This document shows, piece after piece, positions 1 to 10,821 of a DNA stretch of 64,000 nt (positions are counted from its first letter, which is position 1; every line of letters starts with the position of its first letter). Made by a program: the position numbers and the translations under genes. A model generated the notes under the pieces. The model was not told the origin of the DNA. It saw only the letters and a list, made by a program, of their open reading frames with translations, and ran no database searches. The DNA comes from Paratinospora sagittata. Taxonomy: Eukaryota; Streptophyta; Magnoliopsida; Ranunculales; Menispermaceae. The stretch lies in contig CM069589.1 of NCBI GenBank assembly GCA_035771175.1, positions 27,918,201 through 27,982,200 on the forward strand. Reading direction: 5' to 3'.

Positions 1-208
1 TACAAAATCAATTTTCTATATTTATAAGAAATATTATCTAATTCACAAACCACGTCTTCTAAAACATTCTTTATTCGTGTATCTGGAGAAAATCAGGATA
101 TTCATGAAATGTGCAGTTGCCATTTTCATGATATATTCTAGTTGTTGTGAGTAAACGTTCATATTTGAAATTCAAATTCAAATGAACAACAGTTTCATCT
201 CTACAAGT

Positions 209-217
209 CTATAAATA
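209..217 (+). promoter_or_regulatory. TATA box of S1 LTR
   Basis: CTATAAATA in the same position relative to the LTR modules as in S6. The cognate box is found in nearly all S copies, always oriented toward the CCAACA end, which fixes the transcription direction. Confidence 0.65.
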
Positions 218-600
218 CAGACACTTAACAATTTGTTAAGACCACCGAAAATTCTCTGAGCTAAAACATTTTTTGAAAGTTAGTCGAATTTTTATTTGAT
301 TCAAAAAGCTTAAGTTATTCTAGTTTTAAAGCATTATATTTGAATCATTACTTATTCAAATGATTTTTACACTGAGCTAAGACTCGATCTTTATCTGAAA
401 ATCGATTTGAAATCAGAACTATCTTTTACTCAAATTATTCAGCACTGTTTTTACTTATATCATTCTTGCTGAAAGAGAAATTTGAGAGATAGTTCATAGG
501 ATACAGTTGTACTCAATTTCATATCTTGTATATTGTATCAAGGTTGTAATAGTAATCAGATAAACTACTTAGTCGATATTTTATATTCAACAAGGTTAGG

Positions 601-812
601 TCTTCTCACACCCGTAAGTTGAGAAACGGTAGTTCTCACACCCATAAGTTCAGAGGCGGTAGTTCTCACACCCATAAGTTGAGAAAGCTTAGGTTTGTCT
701 CACACCCGTAAGTTGGGATAGGTTGGTCTCATGCCTGAACGCTGAGCAGTGTAACGGTTGTTCTCACACCCGCAAGTTGAGAAATGTGTAACGGTTTGAT
801 TCTCACCCGTAA
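601..812 (+). repeat. Leader hairpin array, family C stem
   Basis: Six to seven imperfect units of about 30 bp. The best units read TTCTCA, then CACCCGTAAGT, then TGAGAA, a 6-bp perfect stem. The last unit changes the stem to GATTC/GAATC while keeping the CCCGTAAG loop. The array lies about 0.4-0.6 kb downstream of the TATA box, so it would be transcribed. Confidence 0.75.
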
Positions 813-860
813 GGGAATCCCTTAGTGATAAGGTTCAAAATCCTAACTGAGGAGGTTAGG

Positions 861-891
861 TAGTGGACGTAGGCAAGTAGCCAAACCACTA
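861..891 (+). other. Conserved two-part U5 hairpin (S1)
   Basis: Outer stem TAGTGG/CCACTA encloses ACGTA and an inner stem GGC-AAGTA-GCC. The same architecture lies about 110-150 bp before the LTR 3' end in the other S copies. Confidence 0.65.
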
Positions 892-1014
892 TAAATCGAC
901 TGTGCACATTTGTTTAATTTATGCACTTTATTTATGCTATTGTAATTATTTTTAAATTGTCTAAGTATCCAATTCACCCCCCTTTTGGACATATCTGGGC
1001 CAACATTGAACTGT

Positions 1015-1480
1015 AAAGTGAGGGACCTATTGGAACGTAAGCGTCCTGACTTACTTAAGACATTTAGAACCGTAAGAGTGCTACTGGAACTTAAGCATCC
1101 TAATGTTAAAAAGACTTAAAATATAAGAAAACGACGAGCACGCTGATAATCAATCGGCGTCCTGATATGTTTAAAAACATTTAAGAACTTAGAAAGTGAT
1201 CAATGTCTTGATGGTTTTTAGAACAAAATATCATAAGGGCGCTAATGTGCCATAAGTGTCCTGATGTTTAAAACATTTAAGTTAAACTAACATCCTGATA
1301 AGTTCATTTGGTTGAATCAATGAGGGCGCTACTAAAGATGTAAGCGTCCTGATAAATATGAACATTTTCAACCTAGAACCTTATCAGCGTCCTAATGTAT
1401 CATTAGCGTCCTGACTTATCACGTACAATAGGTCGCTACTGAGACATTAGCGTCCTAATGGACACTTAAAACAGTTTTGA
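1015..1480 (-). repeat. U3 hairpin array of S2
   Basis: Repeated half-sites GAGGGCGCTAC and TAAGCGTCCTGA (plus strand), about 60-70 bp per pair. The two halves can pair as AGGGCGCT/AGCGTCCT with one G-T wobble. Several copies carry C-to-T or G-to-A changes at CpG. Confidence 0.7.
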
Positions 1481-2034
1481 TATTTTTCAACTTTTAAAGC
1501 TCGATTAAACAGGATTAAACACTCTCTATTTTTTAATCAAATCAATCATTGAAAATTCATTATGAGTGATTGATAAAATTAACAAAAAATACTTCGAAAT
1601 CGAATCGACTAAACCATGCAATCATACATATTTGTTGAATCATATGATAATGGAGATTCTACAACCTAAACACAATCTATTAACATAAACATATGTCTTC
1701 GAACGATCATGGTCTTTAGTTTGATCTTGATAACTTTTTCACCATGCGTCATTGAGTTTTTGGGTGAATCTTCATGTAAAATTAGATTTGCAATGCATAT
1801 AATATTTGTTGGCCTAGATATGTCCAAGAGGGGGGTGAATTGGACACTTAGCATATTTTAACCTTTCTTAAAGTTGTGCGGAATAATGAAAGCAAATTAA
1901 ACAAAGTATAGCAATTTAAATACAACAAATGTAAATGGGACAATGCAAGCAAGATTTATAATGGTTCTGTCGCGCCTACATCCACTACGTAACCTCCTCA
2001 GTTAGGATTTGTTGAAACTCCACTATGGACCTTC

Positions 2035-2150
2035 TTACGGGTGAAGTTCAGACCGATACACTTTCTCAACTTATGGGTGTGAGAACTACCGTTTCTCAAC
2101 TTACGGGTGTGAGAGGATCGTTTATCAACTTGTGGGTATGAGCAACACTT
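2035..2150 (-). repeat. Leader hairpin array of S3
   Basis: Three units with the CAACTTACGGGTGTGAGA consensus on the plus strand, forming TTCTCA/TGAGAA-type hairpins as in S1. Stem mismatches are more frequent than in S1. Confidence 0.6.
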
Positions 2151-2867
2151 GCTCTTTCCCAGTGACTAACCAATCACTGCAGATTAAATACAAGTTGAAG
2201 TATGATTCCTTTTACTTAGAATCAAAGTGATACTTACAAAGCTTTGGATTGAACCTTCTATGATCACAGATTCAACAAAATATGTATGATGAAGTTTATG
2301 CTAAACACAGGTTCAAATAGCTTTTGTCTTCTTTTATGGGTTTTCGAAATAACGAAGATGAAGATCAATCAACCCAGAAAACTTGAAGTTTTTCTTTTAA
2401 AATATCGTAAGATCAAGCACAAGTGAAAGAAGACTAACTTTCAAGAAGTGTTTTAGCACAAACAAAAATCGTTAATACATTTTGAATGAATATCAGTTTT
2501 GTATATCATTAGTTAGTTTTTCTGCTCTAAGGCAGCACGTATATATAGGAATAATAGAGGCACAATGGACTTGATGATTTTTGGCGCTCTAGGTTATTTC
2601 AAATATAACGTTAACATTCTTTTTCAAAATGGATCAATTCAACTTAATGCATATTACGGCGATAGCACTTGAATCATCTGATCCTTTCATGAAAGAGGAA
2701 TGTTCTGACGAAGTTGTAGAATGTTTAAAAACTTTTAAAAAAATTGTTGTATGATTTTGAAAAGTTCTGAAAAGTATTCGTACATTTTTTTAAAAAGTTA
2801 ACAGAAATAGTAGTAATGTCAGAACAGCAAAAATATCTTTTCTGTCGTTTTGTTCCTTTGAGGGGGC

Positions 2868-3415
2868 TCATAGAACATCAGCGTCCTACTGAACAATGAA
2901 GTGAGGGTGCTACTAAATCATAAGCGTCCTAACTTACTTTGATAATTAAACGACTTAAATCATGAGGGCGCTACTTCGCAGTTAGCGTCCTGCTTTGTTT
3001 TAAAACATTAAACACACGAGGGCGCTACCCAAGAGTAAGCGTCATGATATTTAAAAATAGTTTTAAAACAATGTTAAGTGTGCTGAAGGATAGTAAGCGT
3101 CCTGAAAGTTATTTAAGTTGATTCTAAAGATAAGGGCGCTCCTACACAAGTAGCATCCTGATAATTTATTCAACTTATAACTTATCAGCGTCCTTAAAGA
3201 TAGAAATTACTTAAAGATAGAAATTACTTGAAACTAAGTCAGCTTCTTGACATTCTCATAGGTTGATAAAAGAAAGGTCTCTACTAACAAGTAAGCGTCA
3301 TTATTAATCAGTTCAATTCAACCTTGAGCTTCATAATATTTTATCAACGTCCTCACTCATCAAGTCCAGGAAGGCGCTGTTAAAACATTAGTGTCTTGAA
3401 AGACTTTTATAAAAT
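2868..3415 (-). repeat. U3 hairpin array of S3
   Basis: Roughly eight pairs of AGGGCGCTA/TAAGCGTCCTGA half-sites with loops of 5-12 bases. Individual stems are extended by pairs that differ between units, for example AC/GT or A/T next to the core. Confidence 0.7.
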
Positions 3416-4331
3416 CGGTTTTTGGCTTCTCAATTAAAGCTCGATAAAACATAATGTAACCGAATTAAATTAAATATGCAACCAATCGATTAAAACATGC
3501 AAGCATGCATATTGCTGAATCACCTGACATAGAAGGTCTTACAACCTATCATAATCTAATCATATAACTAAACATCTTCAAACAATCATGGTCTTCAAGA
3601 AGATCTTTTAATACGTTCACCATCCATCATTTAATCTTTGAAACCTTCAAGTAAGATTAGATATGCCATATGTGCAGTAATATCATAAACATAATGTAGT
3701 TTGTAATCATCAAAATATCTTTCATATCAAGGACATATTCTTCATATGGGACGTGAGGATAATTGGTTCAACAATATTATCACAATGATAATGTGGTTTG
3801 CAATCATCAAAATATCTTTTCTCATCTAGATCATGAGGGCAATTAGATTAACAGGATCAGTTTAGTGAAGTGTTAGGAAATCTGGATCGAGGATATCAAG
3901 TAGTGGATGTTGGCCAATGTCTAAGAGGGGGGTGAATTGGACAGTGAAGCAGGTTTACCTTTTTAATAAAACTGATTTTCAAATAAAACAAAGTGATAAC
4001 AGTTAATGAACAAAAAAAAAACTAACAGTCAAATAACACAGTGCACACATATTTAGAGTGGTTCTGCTCCTACCTACCTCCACTACCTAATCTCCTCGAT
4101 TAGAATTTTGTCCAAACTCCACTATCGAATCCTCTTACAGGTGAGGATCAAACCGTTAAACCTTTCTCAACATCACGGGTGTGAGTAATTGTTATACACT
4201 TGAGCAACACTTGCTTAAACACAGTGACATACTGTAATACCCCTGGTTTACAAAAAAAAAAAAAAACCTAAAATTTTAGGCGAAAACCCGAAATTTCGAG
4301 CAAAAACCTAAACTTTGGAGCATATGATTTC

Positions 4332-4340
4332 TATAAAAAG
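4332..4340 (+). promoter_or_regulatory. TATA box of T1 LTR
   Basis: TATAAAAAG about 100 bp inside the LTR, followed by a pyrimidine-rich leader, as in other plant chromovirus LTRs. Confidence 0.6.
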
Positions 4341-4397
4341 GGGTCTCCTCCCCCTCATTTCTCACACCAAACTTCTCATCTCCTTCCCCACTCCTTA

Positions 4398-4406
4398 GTC
4401 TCTCTA

Positions 4407-4440
<34 letters not shown>

Positions 4441-4451
4441 TCTCTTTCTCT
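4398..4451 (+). repeat. (CT)n microsatellite in T1 leader
   Basis: About 50 bp of CT repeats with occasional CTAT interruptions, directly downstream of the T1 TATA box. Confidence 0.9.
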
Positions 4452-6234
4452 ATTTTTAGATTCTTTCTCTTAGAGACTCTCCACTGGTATTGTGCGGAGC
4501 GACTACCCTGGAAGAAGCGCCAATTTTGGAACGAAGTCCAGTTTGAAGGTGGGAAGCAAAACTTAGGTTTGCGTGTCTAATGCCTTTTTATAAAGTTTTC
4601 ATACATTATTATTATGTTTGATATTCACATTATTACACAAATGACATTATGTTTAGACTATACTCACATCTTGGTTAATGTAATCCTAATGTCATGTCGT
4701 CACTCTGCTGGATTAGCAATTAATTTAACTGGCCAAACTAAGTTTTGTCCTCGGTAACTTTAAATAGTGAAAGGAAGGCAACTTGTTGCTTTAGAAGATT
4801 TGGTGTATTAAGAGTGTCCATTGTGATCCACCTCTCAGCCTGGGGACTGGTTTGGTTTGTTTAATTAAAAGTTGTCCACTTCGTGGAGGTACGACTGGAT
4901 TTTAATAATGCATGTTCGATGGACTCAAGAGTTATCGTACATGTGCAGTAGGCATTCATACCAGTGTAGAAATTGAGACTAAACCTACGCACACATTCAT
5001 ACATTATATCTATGCATAGAATAGTAGTAGACAACATAACCATCTAGGGACATAAGTTGCTCGTGGCCTAATGATTGATTATTGTTGCATAATTGCCCAC
5101 TTGACTGAGTGAACTCTAGGCGGTACATCTCTACTGTAAACTTTATTGTGTTAGCCAAAAAGGAGATGTGCGGACGAAGTTGTACCATACTGATTGTTAT
5201 ATATTTCCCTAGTGATAGACGCATAGCGTGATCCCAGGATGGTACATGGCCACGACCCCCCTTACGAGACGATGTGTTATGAGTGTCCACTAAATTGTGG
5301 TATTACTATTGATGATATGTTGTGCTTATCTGATTATTATGATGAAGATGTTCTCTTTATAAATTGTCATAAATCACGGAATATCTGTTTCACCACTAGG
5401 CGATGGCTCACCCGTTGCTAACCTCTTTATAGGAGTTTAGAGTGGACTGGACGAAGGTCTTTTTGGGCCCTCATTTTGTACCCCTCACTTATGTAGTTAG
5501 GGAGATTTTTGGGAGGATGTTCCCTCATTATTGGTGTTCCAGACCGCCTATTTTTGTACAAATACATTTTGAAATTAATGAAATCAGACTTGTACTTAAA
5601 TTGTGTACCTGCGCACTCGGTAACTATTATAATGCATTCGCGCCCCACTTGTGAGTGTCCCACCGATTTAGGGGCGTTCGGGCGGGGTGTGACACATGCA
5701 CAGTCACTTGTACAAACCAAATGCATGTTTAAAAGTTTGATTCTCTTACCAAGAATCAACGAAATACTTACAGAGCAATGAATGAACCTCAGACCATCAC
5801 TGATTCAGCAATAAACATATGATGAAGCTTGGTTGAAAGTGAGAAGTATATTGCTCCTTTATCCTTCGATGGATTTGTGACATGTATGAAGTTGAATCAA
5901 TAAATTCGGAAGGTAACTATGTATCAGAGTATTTTCAAAGTATTTTTTGCAACAAAATAACAGGCTAACTTTCAAAGAGTTTGTGCAAAAGTTTTTTCAA
6001 TCTCGTTCTTTCTTGTGTATCTTTTCCAAAGGCTAAAAGTAATACATTTATAAAGAATCCCTTTGATTTGGCTTTTCAGAAAGATTTGGCGCTTGATTTG
6101 AATTTCAAAATCAACGGTCAAAATCTTTCAAAAAAGAGTATATGTTCAGACTGTTCAAGAAACCTGAATATCTATACAATCACGAAAATAGAAAGATTCA
6201 GAAAGTGCACAGGTTGACAACCTTTTTTAGAAAC

Positions 6235-6590
6235 TCTGACAATGTCACATTAACGTCCTGAAATACACTCTTACAAAGAATCGACTTTTTGTCCACTTAT
6301 TCAGGGAAGGCGCTAATACTACATTAGCGTCCTAATGGGCTTATTTTTTTGAAACCCATAAACACAAGGAGGGCGCTAATACCATATTAGCGTCATGAAG
6401 GCAGTTGCCGGCTTTTCCAGGTTGATTCGATGAGAGCGTTAATAGTCAATCAACGTCTTAGTTTGAATGACAAGCATTCAAACCCAGAAAGCATTAACGC
6501 CCTGATAGTCCATCAGTGTCCAGCTAGCTCGATATTATGTGACTAGCCACTGTATTAGCGCCTTGATGGCCCATCAGCGTCCTGAAAGAC
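6235..6590 (-). repeat. U3 hairpin array of S4
   Basis: Divergent copies of GAGGGCGCTAATA...TATTAGCGTCATGA pairs, for example at 6369-6397 (plus strand). The adjacent ATA/TAT pair extends the stem in this copy. Confidence 0.6.
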
Positions 6591-7200
6591 ACTGAAAAAT
6601 AATTTTTCTAGAAATTTGATTTTCCAATACTCAATTAAATCAAATCAACACTTGAGCTTTTTAGATCAAATCAAACATTTAGAAATCATGCAAATGGTCC
6701 AAAGATAAGTGGAAAAACCTTTGAAATAAATCGATTAAAATCATTTTCTTCAAGATCGAAAGGCTTTTGAAAACTTATGAAAAATCATGAGAAATTCATG
6801 AAGTGAATGATTTGCTGAATCAGATGATGGCTGACATTCTACAATCCTAAATTATTTTAGTAACATAAAATAGATTCCTAAATAGACATGGTCTTCATCT
6901 TGATCACAAACTTGACTTCCTTTCCACCATGCTTTTGAGTAAATTATCCATGCATCATCATGTACACAATATACATAGGAATGTGGTTTGTTAATCATCA
7001 AAATATTTTTTCTCATACTGGACATGAGGGTTTTGAAATAACAGTGGAGGTAGGCTTATTGGGAAGCCAAACCACTCTAAATCATGTGTGCCTTATTGTT
7101 TATTGCTGCATTTACTTTCCAACAATATATATTTAGCTTTGTTTTGCATTATTTGAGAAAGGTCCTGAGAAATCCGCCATCACCCAATTCACCCCCCTCT

Positions 7201-7982
7201 TGGGTGTCTATCAGGGTGGTGGCTTGAATATCCGTGAACGATTGGACAGAATTTTTTGCTCAATGGCATGGAGGAACCAGTTTAGCAGAGCTGAATGTAT
7301 TCTCTTGGGGTTCTATGGCTCAGATCATAGAGCCATCCTCATATCCACAGATGGAGTCAAACCCAATACCAAAGGCCAAAGGAGGATGATGTTCGAATAT
7401 TTTTGGGCGAATGAAGAAGAAGCTAGCCAGGTGATCAAAAAAGTATGGATTGAATCTCCCAGTACCCATCAGAGCATAAGATGTGATGTGGCTAGTGTTG
7501 AATGTCTCAAAGCCCTCCATAAATGGAGTAGTTCTAAGTTTGGCATTCTACCAAGGACAATTCTTCAAACAAAAGCCAAGATTGATCAACTTCATAATGG
7601 TCCCCAAACCCTTCAAAATTGGACTACTAGTAGTAAGTTGGAAACCAAACTTGAGTCCTTGTATGCTAAAGATGAATCTTATTAGAGACAAAGAGACTAG
7701 GAGGAATTGCTTAAGAGAGGCAATTTGAATACTAAGTTCTTTCACTCTAAGGCAGGTGGCCACAAGAGGAAAAGTTTTATCAAAGGAATAATGACTGCTC
7801 ATGGTTGTTGGACTAAAGCTCAAGAGGAAGTAGCGGACACAGTGAGTCAATATTTTAAAGAACGTTTTATGTCTTTAATGCCATCAATTCAGGCTATTGA
7901 AAGTGGCCTAGAGGATATGGCTCCTAAAGTTTCTGAGCAAGTAAATCAGATGTTCCTAAGGCCTTTGGAGAATCAGAGGTAA
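7201..7982 (+). pseudogene. LINE ORF2: endonuclease C-terminus and linker
   Basis: The first frame, from 7200, gives the end of an exonuclease-endonuclease-phosphatase domain: an RERLDRIF motif about 10-20 residues in and GSDHRAIL near residue 40, which holds the SDH catalytic histidine motif of the family. The linker that normally precedes reverse transcriptase follows, with LNTKFFHSKA at about 7725-7754. Stops at about 7683 and 7699 interrupt the frame. The ATG at 7200 is not a true start, because the domain is entered mid-way. Confidence 0.82.
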
Positions 7983-7999
7983 AATCAACCCTTGATCAA

Positions 8000-9105
8000 A
8001 TGGCTCATACTAAAATCCCAGGTGTGGATGGTTTACCTATTTTATTTTATCAACAATACTGGTCAATTATTGGAGTTGATGTCCTTAATTCATGCCTGGC
8101 CTTGCTTAATGATACTGATGATTTTGGTGAATTGAATAGAACAATGATTTGCCTTATTCCCAAAACCTCAAAACCAAAAAGTGTGCCTAACTTTAGGCAA
8201 ATTAGCTTATGTAATGTTATGTACAATTAGTAGCCAAACTATTGGTTAATCGAATGAAACCTTTCTTGCCCCAAATTATTTCTCAAAATCAAAGTGCCTT
8301 CATAAGTGGGAGATTGATAACTGATAACATTATTGTGCCCATGAAATATTCCATCATATGAAAAATAAACGGCAGGGTAAAAATGGTTTTGCAGCCCTTA
8401 AACTTGACATGAGTAAAGCTTATGACCGGGTAGAGTGGGCCTTTCTCAAGGCCATAATGCTAAAGTTTGGCTTTGCTGAAAAATGGGTCCAATTGATATT
8501 GAAGTGTGTCACTTCAGTCAGATTTTCTATATTAATTAAAGAAAAATCCATGGGAACATTACTCCTCAAAAGGGCCTTCGTGAAGGAATTAAAATATCAC
8601 GTACCGGTCCTATCATTTCCCACCTATTTTTTGCTGATGATCGTCTTATTTTTTGTAGGGCATCTAGTGATAATGTAAAGTCAATTAAAAACATTTTTTA
8701 CGCTATGAAATGGTTTCAGGACAACAAATCAACTATGGAAAATTAGAATTTTGCTTCAACCACAATGTTCACCATGAATTAAGGAAGCAATTTCAAGAAA
8801 TTTTGGACATAAGGAGCCGCATAAGACATGCTAAATCCTTAGGCTTACCCTTTATGGGAAGAAGTAATAAAATTCAGGTGTTCAACTACATCAAGACAAG
8901 AATGTGCAAGACAATGCAAAGATGGAAAGGTCAAGTTCTTTCTTCTGTGGGAAAGAAATACTTCTCAAAAGCAGTTACCCAAGCTCTCCCAGCATATATG
9001 ATAAGTTGTTTCAATCTACCTTTCCAAATGTGTAGAAAACTCAATTCCACAACGGCAATTTTTTGGTGGGGGTTTAACGAAAAGGGTCCCAAGATCCATT
9101 GGTAG
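8000..9105 (+). pseudogene. LINE ORF2: reverse transcriptase
   Basis: Three broken frames cover the domain. At 8000-8230 is the finger region (GVDGLPILFYQ and LIPKTSKP). At 8358-8678 is the palm with KLDMSKAYDRVEW, which carries the first catalytic aspartate. A frameshift follows, and the second catalytic motif FADD is readable at 8630-8641 in another frame. At 8710-9105 is the C-terminal part, with LPAYMISCF and FWWG. The catalytic residues are still visible but not in one frame, so no enzyme can be made. Confidence 0.88.
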
Positions 9106-9529
9106 AAATGGAGCGAGTTGTGTAAGCCAAAAGCATGGGGTGGTCTGGGATTTAGAGACCTTGAATCTTTCAACATGGCCTTATTAGCCAAACAAGGGTG
9201 TGGAGGTTGATTAACCTTAATCCTTAACAACAATGCTTCTTAAAGCTAGGTACTATCCCCACACAACCTTTTGGAATGCCAAACATCTTCCTAGTTCTTC
9301 ATCAATTTGGAAAAGTATATGTTGGGGTCATGATCTTTTAAAGAAAAGGGTAAGATAGAGAGTAGGTGATGGCTGCCAAATTCATGTGAAGAACAGTGCA
9401 TGGATTCCAAGACCCAACACTTTTAAAATTATTACTCCTGCTTTAGAGGCAAGTAACAAGTTAGTCAAGGATTTTATTACTCCTAACAGAAAATGAAATA
9501 TTGAAGAACTAAGGCATGCATTCTGGGAT

Positions 9530-9790
9530 GTGGACTTGAAAGCTATCACTCAGATTCCTCTCAGTTTTAGGAATGTTCCCGATACACCAATTTGGCATTA
9601 CACCAAAGACGGTCATTATATCGTCGAAAATGGCTATTGTCTTTTGAAATCTAACCAAGATGGGGGCTTTCAATCTACTTCAATAGGTCCGTACAAATGT
9701 TGGAAAAGATTTTGGAGTTTGTGTTTGCCACCAAAAATAAAAGAGAATTTGTTGGGAAATTCTTCACAATTTGCTTCCTACAAATATTAA
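9530..9790 (+). pseudogene. LINE ORF2: zf-RVT region
   Basis: An 86-codon piece containing WHYTKDGHYIVENGY and WSLCLPPKIK, the usual beginning of the reverse-transcriptase zinc-binding (zf-RVT) region of plant L1 elements. The cysteine-histidine part is degraded after a frameshift near 9785. Confidence 0.75.
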
Positions 9791-9882
9791 CCTTTGGAAA
9801 AGGAAGATCATGCACTCTCCAAGAAGTGGGTTGTGTGGAGAAGAGCCAAAATCATTGGGTCATGCCTTAGGAAAATGTATTC

Positions 9883-10660
9883 ATGCAAAAGAAGTTTTGG
9901 GATGCTACTTATATGTCAGGGCCAAAGGATTATGTAATTAACTTCCTTAAAAATGCAGACTTTCATAACATGTTAGTATGTTTACAAAAGGATGTGCTTG
10001 AGCATGCAATTGCAATAAGTTGGTGGGTATGGGGTGAAAGGAATAGGAAGTTATTTAACAACAAAAGAAAGTGTTTTAATCAAGGTGCAGATTATGTTCT
10101 TGCTTTGGTTTCAGAATTTAAAGCTCACCATAGTCATCACTCTACAAGCCAATCAAGGAGCAGTTATTGTTGGATGCCTCTAGAAAATGGTAAATTAAAG
10201 ATGAACGTGGATGCAACAGTTAAAGACTCCTTAGGATGCTTTGGTGTTGGAGTTATCATACGAAATGATCAAGGTCAGCCACTAGCAACCCTTGCAAAAA
10301 ACTTGAGGGGAATGTTTCAACAAAAATGGCAGAGGCCATTGCTATTCGAGAAGGTTTAATGTTTGCCATTGAAATTGGAATACAAATTGATTATATTGAA
10401 AGAGACTCGTTATCTGTTATGAATGTTATTTGATCCAAAGAGATTGGAATTGATGAATTTAGGCTATTAATTGAGGTCTATCATTGTCTCATCCAGTCTT
10501 TTCTAGATCTGCAAATTATTTCCATCTTTAGGAAAGGTAATAGAGTGGCTCATAGGCCAAGCCAGTATGTTCTTGGTCTTGAATCTTTTCTTGTTTGGCT
10601 TGAAGATATTCCTCCCATTACTTTTGATCTAATTTTGGGAGAAGCTCGATCTTCGTAACT
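9883..10660 (+). pseudogene. LINE ORF2: C-terminal RNase H
   Basis: Plant L1 elements often carry an RVT_3-type RNase H. Here KMNVDATVK (first acidic residue) is in the frame 9883-10359. After a frameshift near 10325 the rest is readable as AEAIAIREGL, ERDSL and NRVAHRP, which supply the expected Glu, Asp and His positions. A stop at about 10431 interrupts this second frame. The frame ends at a TAA near 10657, just upstream of the LINE 3' untranslated tail. Confidence 0.8.
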
Positions 10661-10710
10661 CATCTTTGTTCACAGTGGTATATATATTCAGTTCTTTTGA
10701 TAAAAAAAAA

Positions 10711-10807
10711 TTAATATAATATTCATGTCTCTTTTTTACTAATTAGAATTCCTTGCTATGCATTCCAAAACTAATAGTTCTCATAAGAAGAAGTTTATAT
10801 AAGTAAT
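10711..10807. other. Short AT-rich spacer
   Basis: About 100 bp between the LINE tail and the SINE target duplication. No feature recognised. Confidence 0.6.
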
Positions 10808-10821
10808 AAGGATGTCTTATA

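Larger units (their letters stand above)
1..1005 (+). mobile_element. Sirevirus-like LTR S1 (5' end outside window)
   Basis: Large Ty1-copia-type LTR read on the plus strand and cut by the left window edge. It ends with an AATTCACCCCCC block followed by GGGCCAACA at 1005, the 3' end shared by all S elements here. A TATA box lies at 209-217, a hairpin array at 601-812 and the conserved two-part hairpin at 861-891. The next bases (TTGAA, 1006-1010) should be the target duplication, but the left copy lies outside the window. It sits inside S2, which is in the opposite orientation. The C-rich end resembles known Sirevirus LTR ends, hence the family call; no coding region supports it here. Confidence 0.75.
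1807..3773 (-). mobile_element. Sirevirus-like solo LTR S3 with target duplication
   Basis: A 1967-bp element starting TGTTGGCC (plus side) and ending GGTTCAACA, flanked by direct ATATT copies at 1802-1806 and 3774-3778. No internal domain, primer-binding site or purine tract is present, so it is a solo LTR. It holds a leader hairpin array at 2035-2150, a minus-strand TATA box around 2540-2549 and a U3 array at about 2868-3415. It is inserted in S2 in the same orientation. Confidence 0.85.
1006..3853 (-). mobile_element. Sirevirus-like LTR S2 remnant, split by S3
   Basis: Own sequence is 1006-1806 plus 3779-3853; the rest is off-window beyond S1. It contains the U3 hairpin array (about 1015-1480) and ends at GATTAACA (3853), the 5' end of the minus-strand LTR. 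S1 interrupts it on the left and S3 (1807-3773) near its 5' end. The piece after S3 repeats the AATCATCAAAATATCTTTT block also found at the end of S3, which confirms that two separate LTR ends are present. Confidence 0.65.
4233..5694 (+). mobile_element. Chromovirus-like solo LTR T1
   Basis: A 1462-bp element that starts TGTAATACCCC and ends GGGGTGTGACA, typical terminal sequence of plant Tekay/Del-type Ty3-gypsy LTRs. Flanks are CATAC (4228-4232) and CATGC (5695-5699), one mismatch. TATAAAAAGGGG at 4332-4343 looks like its promoter, followed by a CT-rich leader. No gag-pol is present. Short open frames inside it overlap on both strands and resemble nothing, so I do not call them genes. Confidence 0.7.
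3908..7043 (-). mobile_element. Sirevirus-like solo LTR S4, split by T1
   Basis: Begins TGTTGGCCAATG at 3908 and ends TGAAATAACA at 7043, with GTGGA duplicated at 3903-3907 and 7044-7048. Without the 4233-5694 insert its own length is about 1.67 kb. It has the AGAGGGGGGTGAATTGG start block, a leader array remnant around 4130-4220 and 5700-5720, and a U3 hairpin array at 6235-6590. No coding region is seen; 5720-6230 is AT-rich LTR sequence without a gene. Confidence 0.82.
3854..7200 (+). mobile_element. Sirevirus-like LTR fragment S5, split by S4
   Basis: Own sequence is 3854-3907 plus 7049-7200. It retains the LTR 3' end on the plus strand: the two-part hairpin (7044-7076, inner stem GGCTT/AAGCC) and the AATTCACCCCCCTCTTG block at 7180-7199. 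The terminal CCAACA is missing, because the sequence passes directly into LINE coding sequence at about 7201. S4 is inserted within its TAGTGGA hairpin arm and duplicates GTGGA. Confidence 0.6.
7201..10710 (+). mobile_element. 5'-truncated L1-type LINE
   Basis: Non-LTR retrotransposon read on the plus strand. It begins inside the endonuclease domain of ORF2 and continues through reverse transcriptase, a zf-RVT region and a plant-type RNase H. The 3' end is TTTTGATAAAAAAAAA at about 10695-10710. The 5' end abuts the C-rich end of S5, so ORF1 and most of the endonuclease are missing. Several stops and frameshifts make it inactive. A terminal duplication was not found, as expected if the 5' side was lost or overwritten. 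Confidence 0.88.

Noticed and set aside
601..812. Regularly spaced short repeats resembling a CRISPR array
   Set aside because: The units vary in stem and length, no invariant repeat or unique spacers exist, and they lie inside a plant LTR. The same applies to all S arrays.
5239..5781. Overlapping plus and minus frames inside T1
   Set aside because: They overlap each other in several frames, match no domain I recognise, and sit in an LTR downstream of its promoter.
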